Notes: a model not told the origin generated them from the sequence alone. A stretch of DNA of 64,000 nt from Kitasatospora phosalacinea (GCF_000717185.1 NZ_JNYE01000025.1:1-64000); one strand, 5' to 3'; positions 36,370 to 45,454 are shown, counted from the first letter of the stretch. Numbers and translations: made by a program.

Positions 36370-37221
36370 GTGGAGCTACGGACCCTGCGCTACTTCGTGG
36401 CGGTCGCCGAGGAACTGCACTTCGGCCGGGCCGCCCGCCGCCTGCACATGAGCCAGCCGCCGCTGAGCCGGGCGGTCCGGCAGCTGGAGGCCGACCTGGG
36501 TGCCCTGCTGCTGGTGCGCTCGCCCGCGGGGGTCGCGCTCACCCCGGCGGGGGCGGTGCTGTTGGAGGAGGCCCGCGGGCTGCTGGCGGGCGCCGAGCGG
36601 GCCCGGCTGCGGGTGGGTGCGGCGGCGGGGCGGGCGGGCCTCACCGTCGGCATCCTGGGCGACGGCACCGACCAGGGCGTGTTCCGGTCGGCGGCGGCCT
36701 TCCGCCGCAGCCGTCCGGAGGTCGACGTCCGGGTGCGGGAGACCGACCTGACCGACCCGACCTGCGGGCTGCGCGCCGGGCTGGTGGACGTGGCGCTGAC
36801 CCGGGCGCCGTTCGACGAGTCCGGCCTGGAGGTGCGCACGCTGCGGGCCGATCCGGTGGGGGCGGTGGTGCGCGCGGACGACCCGCTGGCCCGCCGCGAG
36901 CGGCTGCGGCTGGACGAGTTGGCCGACCGGCGCTGGTTCAGGTTCCCGCCGGGCACCGACCCGCGCTGGCAGGCGTACTGGCACGGCGGCGCGGAGCGCG
37001 AGGGGCCGGTGGTGCGCGGCGTCCAGGAGTGCCTGCAGGCGGTGCTGTGGAACGGGACGGTCGGCCTGGCGCCGCTCGGGCACGAGCTGCCCGCCGGGCT
37101 GGCGGTGGTGCCGCTGCTCGACATGGAGCCGAGCCGGGTGGTGGTGGCGTGGAACGCGGGCGCGTCCGACCCGCTGGTGCGGGCCTTCGTCGGGACGGCG
37201 ACGGCCGCGTACCGCGCCTGA
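36370..37221 (+). CDS. LysR family transcriptional regulator
   Basis: The 283-residue LTTR starts VELRTLRYFVAVAEELHFGRAARRLHMSQPPLSRAVRQLEADLG, the standard winged HTH. The effector-binding domain (GLTVGILGDGT to TATAAYRA) follows. The GTG at 36370 sits just after a -10-like element, so no leader is expected. It is divergent from the DoxX-like gene. An upstream in-frame start would read through the promoter and is rejected. Confidence 0.92.
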   Translation: MELRTLRYFVAVAEELHFGRAARRLHMSQPPLSRAVRQLEADLGALLLVRSPAGVALTPAGAVLLEEARGLLAGAERARLRVGAAAGRAGLTVGILGDGTDQGVFRSAAAFRRSRPEVDVRVRETDLTDPTCGLRAGLVDVALTRAPFDESGLEVRTLRADPVGAVVRADDPLARRERLRLDELADRRWFRFPPGTDPRWQAYWHGGAEREGPVVRGVQECLQAVLWNGTVGLAPLGHELPAGLAVVPLLDMEPSRVVVAWNAGASDPLVRAFVGTATAAYRA

Positions 37222-37248
37222 GCGCCCGAGCGCCCGAGTGCCCGAGTG
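37217..37248. repeat. 8-bp tandem repeats at the end of the LysR gene
   Basis: CCTGAGCG, CCCGAGCG, CCCGAGTG and CCCGAGTG follow one another from 37217. The first contains the TGA stop codon (37219-37221). It is another case of tandem repeats anchored on a stop codon. Confidence 0.75.
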
Positions 37249-37272
37249 CCGGGAACGGCCGGGCGGCGGGCT

Positions 37273-37767
37273 TCAGCAGGCGCAGGAGATGCCCGAGCGC
37301 GGGGCGGTCAGGTCGTCGACCGGGCGCTGCTCGCTGCCCGCGGCGGTGTCGTACGCGAAGCCCTCGCGGGCCCAGTACTCGAAGCCGCCGAGCATCTCCT
37401 TGACCCGGTAGCCGAGGCGGGCGAAGGCCAGCGCCGCGCGGGTGGCGCCGTTGCAGCCGGGGCCCCAGCAGTAGGTGACCACGGTCAGGGACGGGTCGAT
37501 CGTCCCGGGTGCGAGTTCGGCGATCCGCGCGGTGGGGAGGTGGACGGCGCCGGGGATGCGGCCCTGGTCCCAGGCGGCCTTGCTGCGGGTGTCGACCACC
37601 ACGATGCCGGGCGCGCCGGAGGCCAGGTCGGCGTGGACGTCGGAGACGTCGGCCTCGAAGGCGAGCCGGGCCGCGTAGTGGGCGGCGGCCTCGGCCGGGG
37701 CGGCGGCGGGGACGCTCAGGACGGCGCTGGTGGGAGTGGCGGACGCGGCGGTGGCGGTGACGGACAC
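37273..37767 (-). CDS. Rhodanese domain protein
   Basis: The 164-residue protein is a single rhodanese domain: ASGAPGIVVVDTRSKAAWDQGRIPGAVHLP, the active-site loop TYCWGPGCNGATRAA with the catalytic cysteine, and RLGYRVKEMLGGFEYWAREGF. Rhodaneses transfer sulfane sulfur. The C-terminal SGISCAC adds two cysteines that may relay sulfur. The GTG start at 37767 follows GGAAGAGG. Confidence 0.9.
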   Translation of the reverse strand: MSVTATAASATPTSAVLSVPAAAPAEAAAHYAARLAFEADVSDVHADLASGAPGIVVVDTRSKAAWDQGRIPGAVHLPTARIAELAPGTIDPSLTVVTYCWGPGCNGATRAALAFARLGYRVKEMLGGFEYWAREGFAYDTAAGSEQRPVDDLTAPRSGISCAC

Positions 37768-37959
37768 GGGGGTGCCTCTTCCTGGTGGTGCGGGGGTTCC
37801 GGGGCTTCCGGTGGGCCCGGTCGGCGACGGCTCCAGTCTCGCGGCCCGCACCCCCGCCCCACGAGTGGCGTGAGCGCCTACGGCCGTCAAGATCCCGCCA
37901 ACCCGGCGCGACCCGCGGCACGGCCCGCGGCGCGACCCGCGGCGGGGCCGCGCAGCAGG

Positions 37960-38553
37960 TCAGGGCCGCGCGCCGCGCAGGCGGTCGAGGCCGGTGTCCA
38001 GGGCGGCCTCCAGGTGGGTGGTGGCGCCGGTGGCCATCAGGATCAGCACGCCGCCCTGGATCCCGGCGAGCAGCGCGGCGGCCTCCCGGTCGGCGTCCAG
38101 GCCCGGAGCGGTCTCGCCGTCGGCCTGGAGGTGGCGGATGCCCGCGGCGAGTTGGCGCTGCCACTGGGCGAGCAGTTCGCAGGTGACCGCCCGGGTGGCG
38201 TCGGTGGCGTCGCCGAGTCGGGCGAGCGCGGTGTGCAGCGGGCAGTTGACGCCCTGGGCGCGGTAGCGGGCGATCACCTTGTCGCGCCACTGCCGCCAGG
38301 CGTCCCAGGAGGTGAGGGCGCCGAGTTCGGGCTGCTGGTCCTCGAGCACCCGGGCCGCCTCGTGCCGGGCGACGGCGAGCAGCAGCTCGTCCTTCCCGCC
38401 GGGGAAGTAGTGGAAGAGCTGGCTCTTGCTGGTCGCGGTGCGGGCCATCACGTCCTCCAGCCGGGCCCCGAGCACGCCGTGCTCGCGGATCTGTTCGGCG
38501 GCGCCGTCGACGATGCGCTGCCTGGTGGCGGCGCCCTTGCGGGTGAGCGGCAC
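37960..38553 (-). CDS. TetR family transcriptional regulator
   Basis: The 197-residue protein has the TetR N-terminal HTH (RQRIVDGAAEQIREHGVLGARLEDVMARTATSKSQLFHYFPGGKDELLLAV, about 11-61). The helical ligand domain contains one cysteine in NCPLH and another in VTCELLAQW. It starts 27 bp after the quinone oxidoreductase gene on the same strand, so the pair is likely an operon in which the regulator controls the enzyme. Confidence 0.93.
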   Translation of the reverse strand: MPLTRKGAATRQRIVDGAAEQIREHGVLGARLEDVMARTATSKSQLFHYFPGGKDELLLAVARHEAARVLEDQQPELGALTSWDAWRQWRDKVIARYRAQGVNCPLHTALARLGDATDATRAVTCELLAQWQRQLAAGIRHLQADGETAPGLDADREAAALLAGIQGGVLILMATGATTHLEAALDTGLDRLRGARP

Positions 38554-38580
38554 TGTTCTCCTCCGGGGGTGGCGGGTCGG

Positions 38581-39543
38581 TCAGGGCAGCAGGACCAGCT
38601 TGCCGGTGGTGCGGCGGGATTCCAGGTCGGCGTGCGCGCGGGCGGCCTCGGCGAGCGGGTACCGGCCGGTGACCTGCTGGACCAGCCGCCCGTCCCGGAC
38701 CAGGTCGAACACCTCGCCGGAGCGCCGCACCAGGGCCTCGCGGGTGGCGACGTGGTGGTGCACGACCGGGTAGCTGAGCAGGATGCTGGCGGGCAGGTCG
38801 GTGGGCCGCAGCGTCGGGACGCCCATGAACGGGCCGTAGTAGGCGTGCACGCCGTGCGGACGCAGTGCGAGCTGGGAGGAGCGGAAGGTGTCGGCGCCGC
38901 CGCCGTCGTAGACCACGTCGGCCCCGCGTCCGCCGGTGAGTTCGCGGACCTGCTGCTCGAACCCGGCGCCGGAGTGCACCAGGACGTGGTCGGCCCCGGC
39001 CTCCGCCGCCACCGCCGCCTTCTCCGGCCGGGAGACCAGGCCGATCACCCGGCCGCCGCGGGCCTTCACCAGCTGGGTGAGCAGTCGGCCCACGCCGCCC
39101 GCCGCGGCGTGCACGACGGCGGTGCTGCCGGGGGCGACGGGGTACGTCTCGGTGGTGAGGTGGTTGGCGGTCAGGCCCTGCATCAGCAGTCCGCCCGCGA
39201 CCTCGTCCGGCACCTCGTCGGGCACCTCGACCAGCACGTCGGCCGGGACGGCCAGCAGTTCGGCGTAGCTGCCGGGGTGGTAGAACCAGGCGACCCGCGC
39301 CCCGACGGCCGGGCCGGTGACGCCCGCGCCGAGCGCGGCGACGTACCCCATCCCCTCGACGCCGAGCACCGCCGGCGCCGCCCAGCCCGGCCCGCCCTGG
39401 GCGCGGGCGCCGACGTCCATGTAGTTGACCCCTGCCGCGGCCAGCCGCACCAGCACCTCCCCGGGGCCGGGGACGGGGTCGGGGAGTTCGGTCCAGCGCA
39501 TGGTCTCGGGGCCGCCGTGCGCTTCGATCCGGATCGCGTGCAT
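38581..39543 (-). CDS. NADPH:quinone oxidoreductase, zinc-independent MDR family
   Basis: The 320-residue protein follows the quinone oxidoreductase pattern: MHAIRIEAHGGPETMRWTELPDPVPGPGEVLVRL, AAGVNYMDVGAR, GVEGMGYV, and the NADPH-binding VVHAAAGGVGRLLTQLVKARGGRVIG. The catalytic-zinc cysteine and histidine ligands of alcohol dehydrogenases are absent, as in QOR. It probably reduces quinones or enones under TetR control. A 6-bp tandem repeat lies 40 bp upstream of its start. Confidence 0.92.
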   Translation of the reverse strand: MHAIRIEAHGGPETMRWTELPDPVPGPGEVLVRLAAAGVNYMDVGARAQGGPGWAAPAVLGVEGMGYVAALGAGVTGPAVGARVAWFYHPGSYAELLAVPADVLVEVPDEVPDEVAGGLLMQGLTANHLTTETYPVAPGSTAVVHAAAGGVGRLLTQLVKARGGRVIGLVSRPEKAAVAAEAGADHVLVHSGAGFEQQVRELTGGRGADVVYDGGGADTFRSSQLALRPHGVHAYYGPFMGVPTLRPTDLPASILLSYPVVHHHVATREALVRRSGEVFDLVRDGRLVQQVTGRYPLAEAARAHADLESRRTTGKLVLLP

Positions 39544-39582
39544 GGGTGCTCGCCTTCCTGCTCGGGCCCGGTCGCGTCCGGG

Positions 39583-39618
39583 CACGTCCACGTCCACGTC
39601 TACGTCTACGTCTACGTC
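39583..39618. repeat. Six-copy hexanucleotide repeat in the qor promoter region
   Basis: CACGTC occurs three times (39583-39600), followed by TACGTC three times (39601-39618). Six exact or one-base-variant 6-bp units lie 40-75 bp upstream of the qor start. Slippage would move upstream elements by half-turns of the helix, so copy number could change expression. Confidence 0.85.
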
Positions 39619-39836
39619 CAGCACGCTAGGCAGCGAAAAATGGACCGGCAAGTCCAGAAACCCGGCCGTCCGGTGGCCCGGGCGCTCCGGGCCCCGGGTG
39701 CTCCAAGCCCCCGGGCGCTCCGGGCGCTCCGGGCCGGAAAACCGTTGGAGTCCGCGGCCCCGGGGCAGCACACTGTCCGGCGGACCCGGCGCACCGGACG
39801 GCCGGGCCACCGGACGGTTCAACGGGAGCACTTGGT

Positions 39837-40664
39837 TTGACGGAGTCCACGCCCTACGACGCCGAACGCAGCGCCTTCAGCCGGGCGGCCCTGGCGCGCC
39901 TGGCCCTGAGCGACACCAGCGTCGACCTCGCCGGGGCGGCGGGGAACCTGGCGATCACCCGGTTCGACGACCAGACGGGCCCGGGCGGACGGGTCAGTGA
40001 GGCCGCCGCCCTGCGGGGGATCGCCGACCGGCTGCTCAGCAGGGCGGTGGTCTTCGAGCGCGAGCGCGGCAGTTCGTGGGAGCAGATCGCGCACTACCTC
40101 GGCACCGACGCGGCCGACGCGCGCGAGCGGTTCACGCCCGCCGTCGACCGGTGGGAGCGGGCGTTCGAGGAGCCCTACCGCCTGGACGGGACGGGCCGCA
40201 AGCGCGTGCCCCAACTGCCCACCGCGGCCTACGATCCCGAGACGGCGTGCCGCCAACTCGACCTCTCCGTGCGCCTTCGCACGTTCTTCCGCGACGAGCA
40301 CCCGGTGAGCGGCGCGCTCCGCCCCGCCCCGCCCGCCGGTGCCGAGCCGCCGGAGCACGAGTTGGACGGCCTGGTCCGGCGCCGGAGCCTCGGCCTGTTC
40401 CTGCACCTGCTGGCCGAGTTCGCCCGCGACTTCACGGGGACGGACTGGGACGCCCTCGCCGCGCACGTGCGGAGCACCGACGAGGACGACCCCGGCACGT
40501 GGGACACCCACCCGGTGGCGGGCTCGGCCAGGACGCTCCGCGTCCGCCTCGCGAACGTCACCCGGGACGACGACCTCGTCAGGGTCGTCGTGACGGGGGC
40601 GACGGACGCCGAACTGGGGCTGCGGATCGACACGCTGTTCGAGGCGCTGGGCCCGAACTCCTGA
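39837..40664 (+). CDS. Uncharacterised actinobacterial protein
   Basis: The 275-residue soluble protein opens with AERSAFSRAALARLALSDTSVDLAGAAGNLAITRFDDQTGPGG, then ADRLLSRAVVFERERGSSWEQIAHYLGT, an HTH-like segment. The second half is acidic and ends in a beta-hairpin (LRVRLANVTRDDDLVRVVVTGATDAEL). I recognise the N-terminal pattern from Streptomyces proteins of unknown function but can name no role. TTG start with GGGAG upstream. Confidence 0.7.
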   Translation: MTESTPYDAERSAFSRAALARLALSDTSVDLAGAAGNLAITRFDDQTGPGGRVSEAAALRGIADRLLSRAVVFERERGSSWEQIAHYLGTDAADARERFTPAVDRWERAFEEPYRLDGTGRKRVPQLPTAAYDPETACRQLDLSVRLRTFFRDEHPVSGALRPAPPAGAEPPEHELDGLVRRRSLGLFLHLLAEFARDFTGTDWDALAAHVRSTDEDDPGTWDTHPVAGSARTLRVRLANVTRDDDLVRVVVTGATDAELGLRIDTLFEALGPNS

Positions 40665-40726
40665 GCCCACTGTCCTGAGCCTGCTCTCCTGCGCCCGCTC
40701 CCCTGAGCCCGCTGTCCTGAACCCGT
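40657..40726. repeat. Five 14-bp tandem repeats anchored on a stop codon
   Basis: Five 14-bp units run from 40657, with core TCCTGAGCCC. The first holds the TGA stop of the preceding gene (40662-40664), and TGA recurs in most units. They fill most of the 91-bp gap to the convergent gene. Confidence 0.85.
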
Positions 40727-40755
40727 GACCGTGCCCGTGCCCGCACCCGGATCCG

Positions 40756-41163
40756 TCACGGGCTTCCGGGCGGCGCCCCGCCGCCGCCACCCCAGCGGGC
40801 GTGGGCCCGTTCGAGCTCGGTCAGGTACTGCCGCAGGTCGAAGCGGACCTTCTCGACGGGGCGCTCGTCGGCCCCGGGGTACATCAGGTCGCTCCACACG
40901 ACGCGCAGCCCGCGCAACCGCACCCGGATCTCGACCCCGGGCCCGTCCCCCGCGGTCAGTTCCACGGTGCGGGCCCGCTCGGCCGGCCAGAGCGGCCCGC
41001 CGGGCCGGAGCAGCCGCCCCGGCGGGGCGCCGACCGCGGCGGCGTTGCTGCGCGCGACGAGGTCGAGGCCGTCCACGAAGAGGTAGGTGTGCACGTCCCC
41101 GCACAGCGGCGGGCCCGGGCAGGCGCCGATCAGCAGCTCGCTGGTGCCGTTCCTGCGCGGCAT
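40756..41163 (-). CDS. Uncharacterised protein coupled to a methyltransferase
   Basis: The 135-residue protein starts MPRRNGTSELLIGACPGPPLCGDVHTYLFVDGLDLVARSNA and has a beta-rich middle (VEIRVRLRGLRVVWSDLMYP). It ends in a charged helix. Its ATG overlaps the upstream methyltransferase stop by one base (TGATG), so it is translationally coupled. No family is recognised. Confidence 0.65.
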   Translation of the reverse strand: MPRRNGTSELLIGACPGPPLCGDVHTYLFVDGLDLVARSNAAAVGAPPGRLLRPGGPLWPAERARTVELTAGDGPGVEIRVRLRGLRVVWSDLMYPGADERPVEKVRFDLRQYLTELERAHARWGGGGGAPPGSP

Positions 41164-41885
41164 CAACTCCCCCCGGCCGCCCGGACCGCAGCGCCTGCGG
41201 CACCCGCCGCACCCGGAGCGCTTACCGCCCCCGCCGCGCTTACCGCCCCCGGAGCGCGGTAGACGAGCAGGTACCGCCAGAACAGCAGCCGCCGCATCCG
41301 GAAGCCCGGCAGCAGCACGGCCGCCTCCCGCCGCGTCTCGGCGTAGGTCATCCGCGGCGGCGCCACCGGCGCCCGCACCGCCCCCGGGCCGGTCGGCCGC
41401 ACGCCCCGCACCCGTTCCGCGAGCGCGACGGCCGCCCGCGCGGCCGCGTTGACGGGGACGGCGGCCAGGCTCCACGCCCAGTCCGTCCGCGAGTGCTCCG
41501 GGTGGCAGCCGAGCACGACCAGCACCCCGCCCGGCGCCAGCGATTCCCGCAAGGTCCGGACGGTGTCGAACGGCACGTGGTGGAGGCTCGCCAGGCAGGA
41601 GACGAAGTCGTAGTGCCCGCGCGGCAGTTCGACCTGCGTGACGTCCGCCTGCCGGAACCGCGGCCCCTCCCCCGCCCCTTCCCCTTCCCCCGCAGCGGCG
41701 GTCAACTCCCGGGCCGCCGCGACCGCCTCCGCCGAGGGGTCGACGGCGTCCACCGCGATCCCCCGCGCGGCCAGCCGCCGGGCGAACCGGCCCGTCCCGC
41801 AGCCGACGTCCAGCGCGGTCCGGCAGCCGGGGGGCAACTGGCGCAGCAGGAGGCGGTGGTAGTGGTCGTTGTGGTCGAACGGCAT
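41163..41885 (-). CDS. Class I SAM-dependent methyltransferase
   Basis: The 240-residue protein has the SAM motif I LDVGCGTGRFARRLA (about 25-39), VDAVDPSAEAVAAAREL, and FVSCLASLHHVPFDTVRTLRESLAPGGVLVVLGCHP. This order is typical of small-molecule methyltransferases of the UbiE/COQ5 group. The C-terminal tail is Ala/Gly/Val-rich and low-complexity. It is coupled to the gene downstream. Confidence 0.9.
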   Translation of the reverse strand: MPFDHNDHYHRLLLRQLPPGCRTALDVGCGTGRFARRLAARGIAVDAVDPSAEAVAAARELTAAAGEGEGAGEGPRFRQADVTQVELPRGHYDFVSCLASLHHVPFDTVRTLRESLAPGGVLVVLGCHPEHSRTDWAWSLAAVPVNAAARAAVALAERVRGVRPTGPGAVRAPVAPPRMTYAETRREAAVLLPGFRMRRLLFWRYLLVYRAPGAVSAAGAVSAPGAAGAAGAAVRAAGGS

Positions 41886-41931
41886 GCGCACGACCCTATC
41901 CGTCTCGACAACGGGCCGGGTCCCGGCGGGT

Positions 41932-42486
41932 TCAGGCCCGGACGGGCCGCGGGACGGCTGCCGCGCCCTCCTGCTCCACCCGGGCGGCCAGGTCGGACGC
42001 GGCGCGGATGACCTGCTCCCGGTCCCGGCCGCGGATGACCGCGACGGGCCGGGCGGCGGGGCCGACGGCGACGGCGACGGCCCAGCGGGGGCGGCGCCGG
42101 AGTTCGAGGAGCAGCCAGCCGGTGGCGCGGTAGAGGCCGAGCAGGAGGAGGTACGGGACGACGAAGAAGAACGCCTCCCCGCTGCTCCCGAAGTCCGGTG
42201 ACGGGGACGGCCGGAAGGCCCCGGCGACGGCCTGGTGGCGGCCCAGCCAGACCACGGCGATCCGCACCGGTTCGCCGTCCGGCCCGGTGACCTCCGTGTG
42301 GCTGCCCGCCGCGCCGCGCTCCCCCTCCGCCCAGGCATCACGCTCCGCCTGCCGGGCTTCGGCCTCCCGCCGGGCGCGCTCCACCGCATCCCGCTCCTGG
42401 ATCCGCTTCTCCAGCGCCTCGACCCACTCCCGCTCCCGCCGCAACCGCTCCGCCCGGACTTCGGGTTCCTCCCCGGTTCCGCTCAT
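41932..42486 (-). CDS. Coiled-coil membrane protein of unknown function
   Basis: The 184-residue protein begins with a charged coiled coil (about 8-55, EVRAERLRREREWVEALEKRIQERDAVERARREAEARQAERDAW). A short beta region follows, then a hydrophobic helix FFFVVPYLLLLGLYRATGWLLL (about 110-130). The C-terminus (VAVIRGRDREQVIRAASDLAARVE) resembles a small PH-like or ACT-like half. No family is named. Confidence 0.65.
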   Translation of the reverse strand: MSGTGEEPEVRAERLRREREWVEALEKRIQERDAVERARREAEARQAERDAWAEGERGAAGSHTEVTGPDGEPVRIAVVWLGRHQAVAGAFRPSPSPDFGSSGEAFFFVVPYLLLLGLYRATGWLLLELRRRPRWAVAVAVGPAARPVAVIRGRDREQVIRAASDLAARVEQEGAAAVPRPVRA

Positions 42487-42683
42487 GCCGCCAGGGTAGG
42501 TCCGCCGACCCCCGTAATCAGCGGAGCGGCCCGGCTGTGGACAAGTCGTTACGGGGCTCCGGCCCGGGCCGTCCCGGTACGATGCAACTCGGCTCCGCCC
42601 TGCGGGTGTTGGCGGCGCGGACCGTAGGCAGCCGGAGCGGCAGGTGGAGACCGTCGAGCGTGCGGTGCGGGCCCGGTCGGGGC

Positions 42684-43358
42684 TCAACTGCCGGTCGGGT
42701 AGCCGATCTCCGCGACGTCCCCGGCGGGGGCGGCGAGCTCCAGGTGCGGGTTCAGCGCCCGCACGACCTGGCGGGTGAGCGGCCGCAGGGCGTACACGTG
42801 GCGGACGGCGTCGAGGGCGACGTCCACCTCGTAGTACTCCTCGGCGAAGCTCCGGTAGGCCTCGGGGCTGCCGTCCAGCAGTACGCCGAACAGCCGGGCG
42901 GCGCCGCCGTCGTCCGGTGCGGGTGCGGGGTTCCCGGTGTGCCAGGCCGGGTCGGCGGCCTCGCGCCAGAAGCACACCGTGGCCTCCGGCACCCCGTCCC
43001 CGTCCCCGTCGCAGAACGCGGGCTCGGCCAGCTGCGCCCGGAACGCCTCCGGCACCCCGTCCAGCAGCCCGGGCCACGGCCTGCCGAGGCCGGGGCCGGG
43101 GCGGTACGGGCTCAGTGCGGACTCGTGGTCGAAGCCGGTGGCGAAGGCGCCCGCGGCGGAGAAGACGATCCGGTACGCGTTGCCGGAGCCGTCCCGCATG
43201 GAGGCCATCACCTCGCCGGGCGCCCACCGGGAGTCGCAGGAGTAGCAGCGGTCGGCCCAGACGGGGGCGAGGACGGCGTCCAGCATCGCCAGGGCGCGGC
43301 AGCGGTCCAGGACCGCCGGGATACCGGGCAGTCGGCTGATCAGGTCGGCAACGGGCAT
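42684..43358 (-). CDS. Uncharacterised cytoplasmic protein
   Basis: The 224-residue protein contains YRIVFSAAGAFATGFDHESALSPYRPGPGLGRPWPGLLDGVPE and YYEVDVALDAVRHVYALRPLTRQVVRALNP. I have seen this pattern in Streptomyces proteins without assigned function. A C-Y-S-C pair near residue 38 could bind metal. It is divergent from the kinase gene, 111 bp apart. Confidence 0.65.
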   Translation of the reverse strand: MPVADLISRLPGIPAVLDRCRALAMLDAVLAPVWADRCYSCDSRWAPGEVMASMRDGSGNAYRIVFSAAGAFATGFDHESALSPYRPGPGLGRPWPGLLDGVPEAFRAQLAEPAFCDGDGDGVPEATVCFWREAADPAWHTGNPAPAPDDGGAARLFGVLLDGSPEAYRSFAEEYYEVDVALDAVRHVYALRPLTRQVVRALNPHLELAAPAGDVAEIGYPTGS

Positions 43359-43469
43359 GCGGCCATCCGATCACCTCCCGCCGACACCCGGCCGGACTGG
43401 TAGATTCCCGGACGGACCGGCCCGCCCCCTGACCACGGCGACCGGTCGGGGAAGACCGGGGAGGCACTC

Positions 43470-45440
43470 TTGGCCGCAGGGCGGATGCTCGCCGCGCGCT
43501 ACCGGCTGGACGAGCCGATCGGACGCGGCGGCATGGGCCAGGTCTGGCACGGCTGGGACGTGACGCTGCGGCGCCCGGTCGCCGTCAAGCTGCTGCACGC
43601 CGACCTGCCCGACCCGCGCGGCGCCGAACTGTTCCTGAACGAGGCCCGGCTCGCCGCCGGTCTCGGCCACCCCGGCATCGTCACCGTCCACGACCTGGGC
43701 CGCGAGCCGGACGGGACGGCCTACCTGGTGATGGAGCTCCTCACCGGCACCGACCTGGCCGTCCGGCTCCGCACCCAGGGCCCGCCGCCGCTCGCCGAGG
43801 CGGTCGGCTGGACGCTCCAGCTCTGCGACGCGCTCGCGTTCGCGCACGCCGCGCGGGTGGTCCACCGGGACCTGAAGCCCGCCAACCTGTTCCTGGCCCG
43901 GGACGGGCGGCTGAAGATCCTCGACTTCGGCATCGCCAAGCACCGCGAGGGCGGCACCGATTCGCACAGCCGGGTGATGGGCACCGTGGCCTACCTGCCG
44001 CCGGAACGCTTCCACGGCCGCTCCGGCGACCACCGCGGCGACCTGTACGCGCTCGGCTGCGTGCTGTTCGAACTCCTCACCGGGCGGCCGCCGTTCGGCA
44101 GCGGCGACCCCGTCCCGCTGATGCTGCGCCACCTCTCCGAACCGCCCCGGCCGCCCGGCCCGGAAGCACCCGGCCCCGTCCCGCCGGAGCTCGACCGGCT
44201 GGTCCTCGACCTCCTCGCCAAGGACCCGGACGCCCGCCCCCGCTCCGCCACCGAGGTCGCCGCCCGCCTGGCCGCCCTCCCGACCGGCCGGGACACCCTC
44301 GTCCTCTCCCCGCCCTCCCTGCCCTCCCCGGCGACCGCCCCGACCGCCCCACTGCCCGCGCCCGCCCCCACGCTCCTCCTCCCGACCGAGCGGGTCGCCC
44401 CCGCCGCCTTCCCCGGGCCCGGGCCGCACGCCACGGAGCCGGTGTACGTCGACTGGATCCGCACCCTGCACGCCGCCGGTCAACTCCCGCCGCCCGAACG
44501 GATGCTGGCCCGGCACGGCCACGGCTACCAGTCCACCGCCTGGGCCCGCGCGGCGGCCCGGGCCTGGCCCGCCGCCGGCCTCGGCGCCCTGCTCGCCACC
44601 TACGACGACGCCCGGCTGCCCCGCCTCGCCAACGAGATCGCCCGCAGCGTCCCCGCCCTGCGCGACCCCGCCGAACTCCCCGGCGTCCTCGCCGGTCTCC
44701 GCGAGGCCGGTCAGCAACTGCGCCTCACCATGCTGACCGCCGCGTTCGAGGCCTCCGCACCCGACCCCGCACCCGACCCCGCGGACCCCGCGCCCGACCC
44801 CGCGGAGCGCGCGGCGGCACTCTCCCGGCTGGCCCGCCTGCTCCGCGCCCTCGCGACCCGCCGCCCCGCACCGCCCCGGGAGCTCCCCCAGGACCCTCCG
44901 GGCGTGCCGCCGTTCGCGGCGGTCGTCGCGGCGGTGGCCGCGCTGACCGGGGCGGGCTGCGCGGACGAGGCCTCGTTCCTCGACTGGATACGGGCCCGAC
45001 CGCCGGGCGGCGAGGGGCGGTTCCGCGCGGAGTGGCTGCCGACGCTGCACCAGGTCCGGCACTCCGGGATCTCGCCGGACGACCTGGTCTCCACCGTCGC
45101 CCGGGCCTGGCCCGCCGCCGAACTCGGCGCCGCCGTGGCCGCGTTCCACCGGGCCGGGCAGTTCCCGGTCGCGGAACGGCTGACCTGCCTGGCCGCCTCC
45201 CTGCGCACCCCCGCCGAACTGCCCGCCCTGGTCGCCGGGTTCCGCCGCTCCGGGCAGCAGGGACGGCTGCGGGTGCTGCTGTGGGAGGTCGGCCACCAGG
45301 CTCCGCCGTCCGTCGCCGCGGCCGCCGCGGCCCTCACCGCCGCCGGAGAACTCGACGCCGCCACGGCCGTCCTGCGCCCGCTGCCGATGACCCTGGCGGA
45401 ACGCCGCAACCTCCTGCTCAACCGCGGCCCGCTCCACTGA
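43470..45440 (+). CDS. Serine/threonine protein kinase with helical-repeat C-terminus
   Basis: The 656-residue protein has a complete Hanks-type kinase (about 11-270): glycine loop IGRGGMGQVW, K40 in VAVK, HRDLKPAN with D134, DFG at 152-154, and an activation loop ending GTVAYLPPERF. After a Pro/Ala-rich linker there are related helical modules, each with a DWIR-type helix and an AWPAAxLGAxxAxxxxA helix (about 325-430 and 490-625). No membrane helix or PASTA domain is present, so it is a soluble kinase whose repeats probably bind partners. TTG start with GGGGAGG upstream. Confidence 0.92.
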   Translation: MAAGRMLAARYRLDEPIGRGGMGQVWHGWDVTLRRPVAVKLLHADLPDPRGAELFLNEARLAAGLGHPGIVTVHDLGREPDGTAYLVMELLTGTDLAVRLRTQGPPPLAEAVGWTLQLCDALAFAHAARVVHRDLKPANLFLARDGRLKILDFGIAKHREGGTDSHSRVMGTVAYLPPERFHGRSGDHRGDLYALGCVLFELLTGRPPFGSGDPVPLMLRHLSEPPRPPGPEAPGPVPPELDRLVLDLLAKDPDARPRSATEVAARLAALPTGRDTLVLSPPSLPSPATAPTAPLPAPAPTLLLPTERVAPAAFPGPGPHATEPVYVDWIRTLHAAGQLPPPERMLARHGHGYQSTAWARAAARAWPAAGLGALLATYDDARLPRLANEIARSVPALRDPAELPGVLAGLREAGQQLRLTMLTAAFEASAPDPAPDPADPAPDPAERAAALSRLARLLRALATRRPAPPRELPQDPPGVPPFAAVVAAVAALTGAGCADEASFLDWIRARPPGGEGRFRAEWLPTLHQVRHSGISPDDLVSTVARAWPAAELGAAVAAFHRAGQFPVAERLTCLAASLRTPAELPALVAGFRRSGQQGRLRVLLWEVGHQAPPSVAAAAAALTAAGELDAATAVLRPLPMTLAERRNLLLNRGPLH

Positions 45441-45454
45441 TCCCGCACGGGGCG

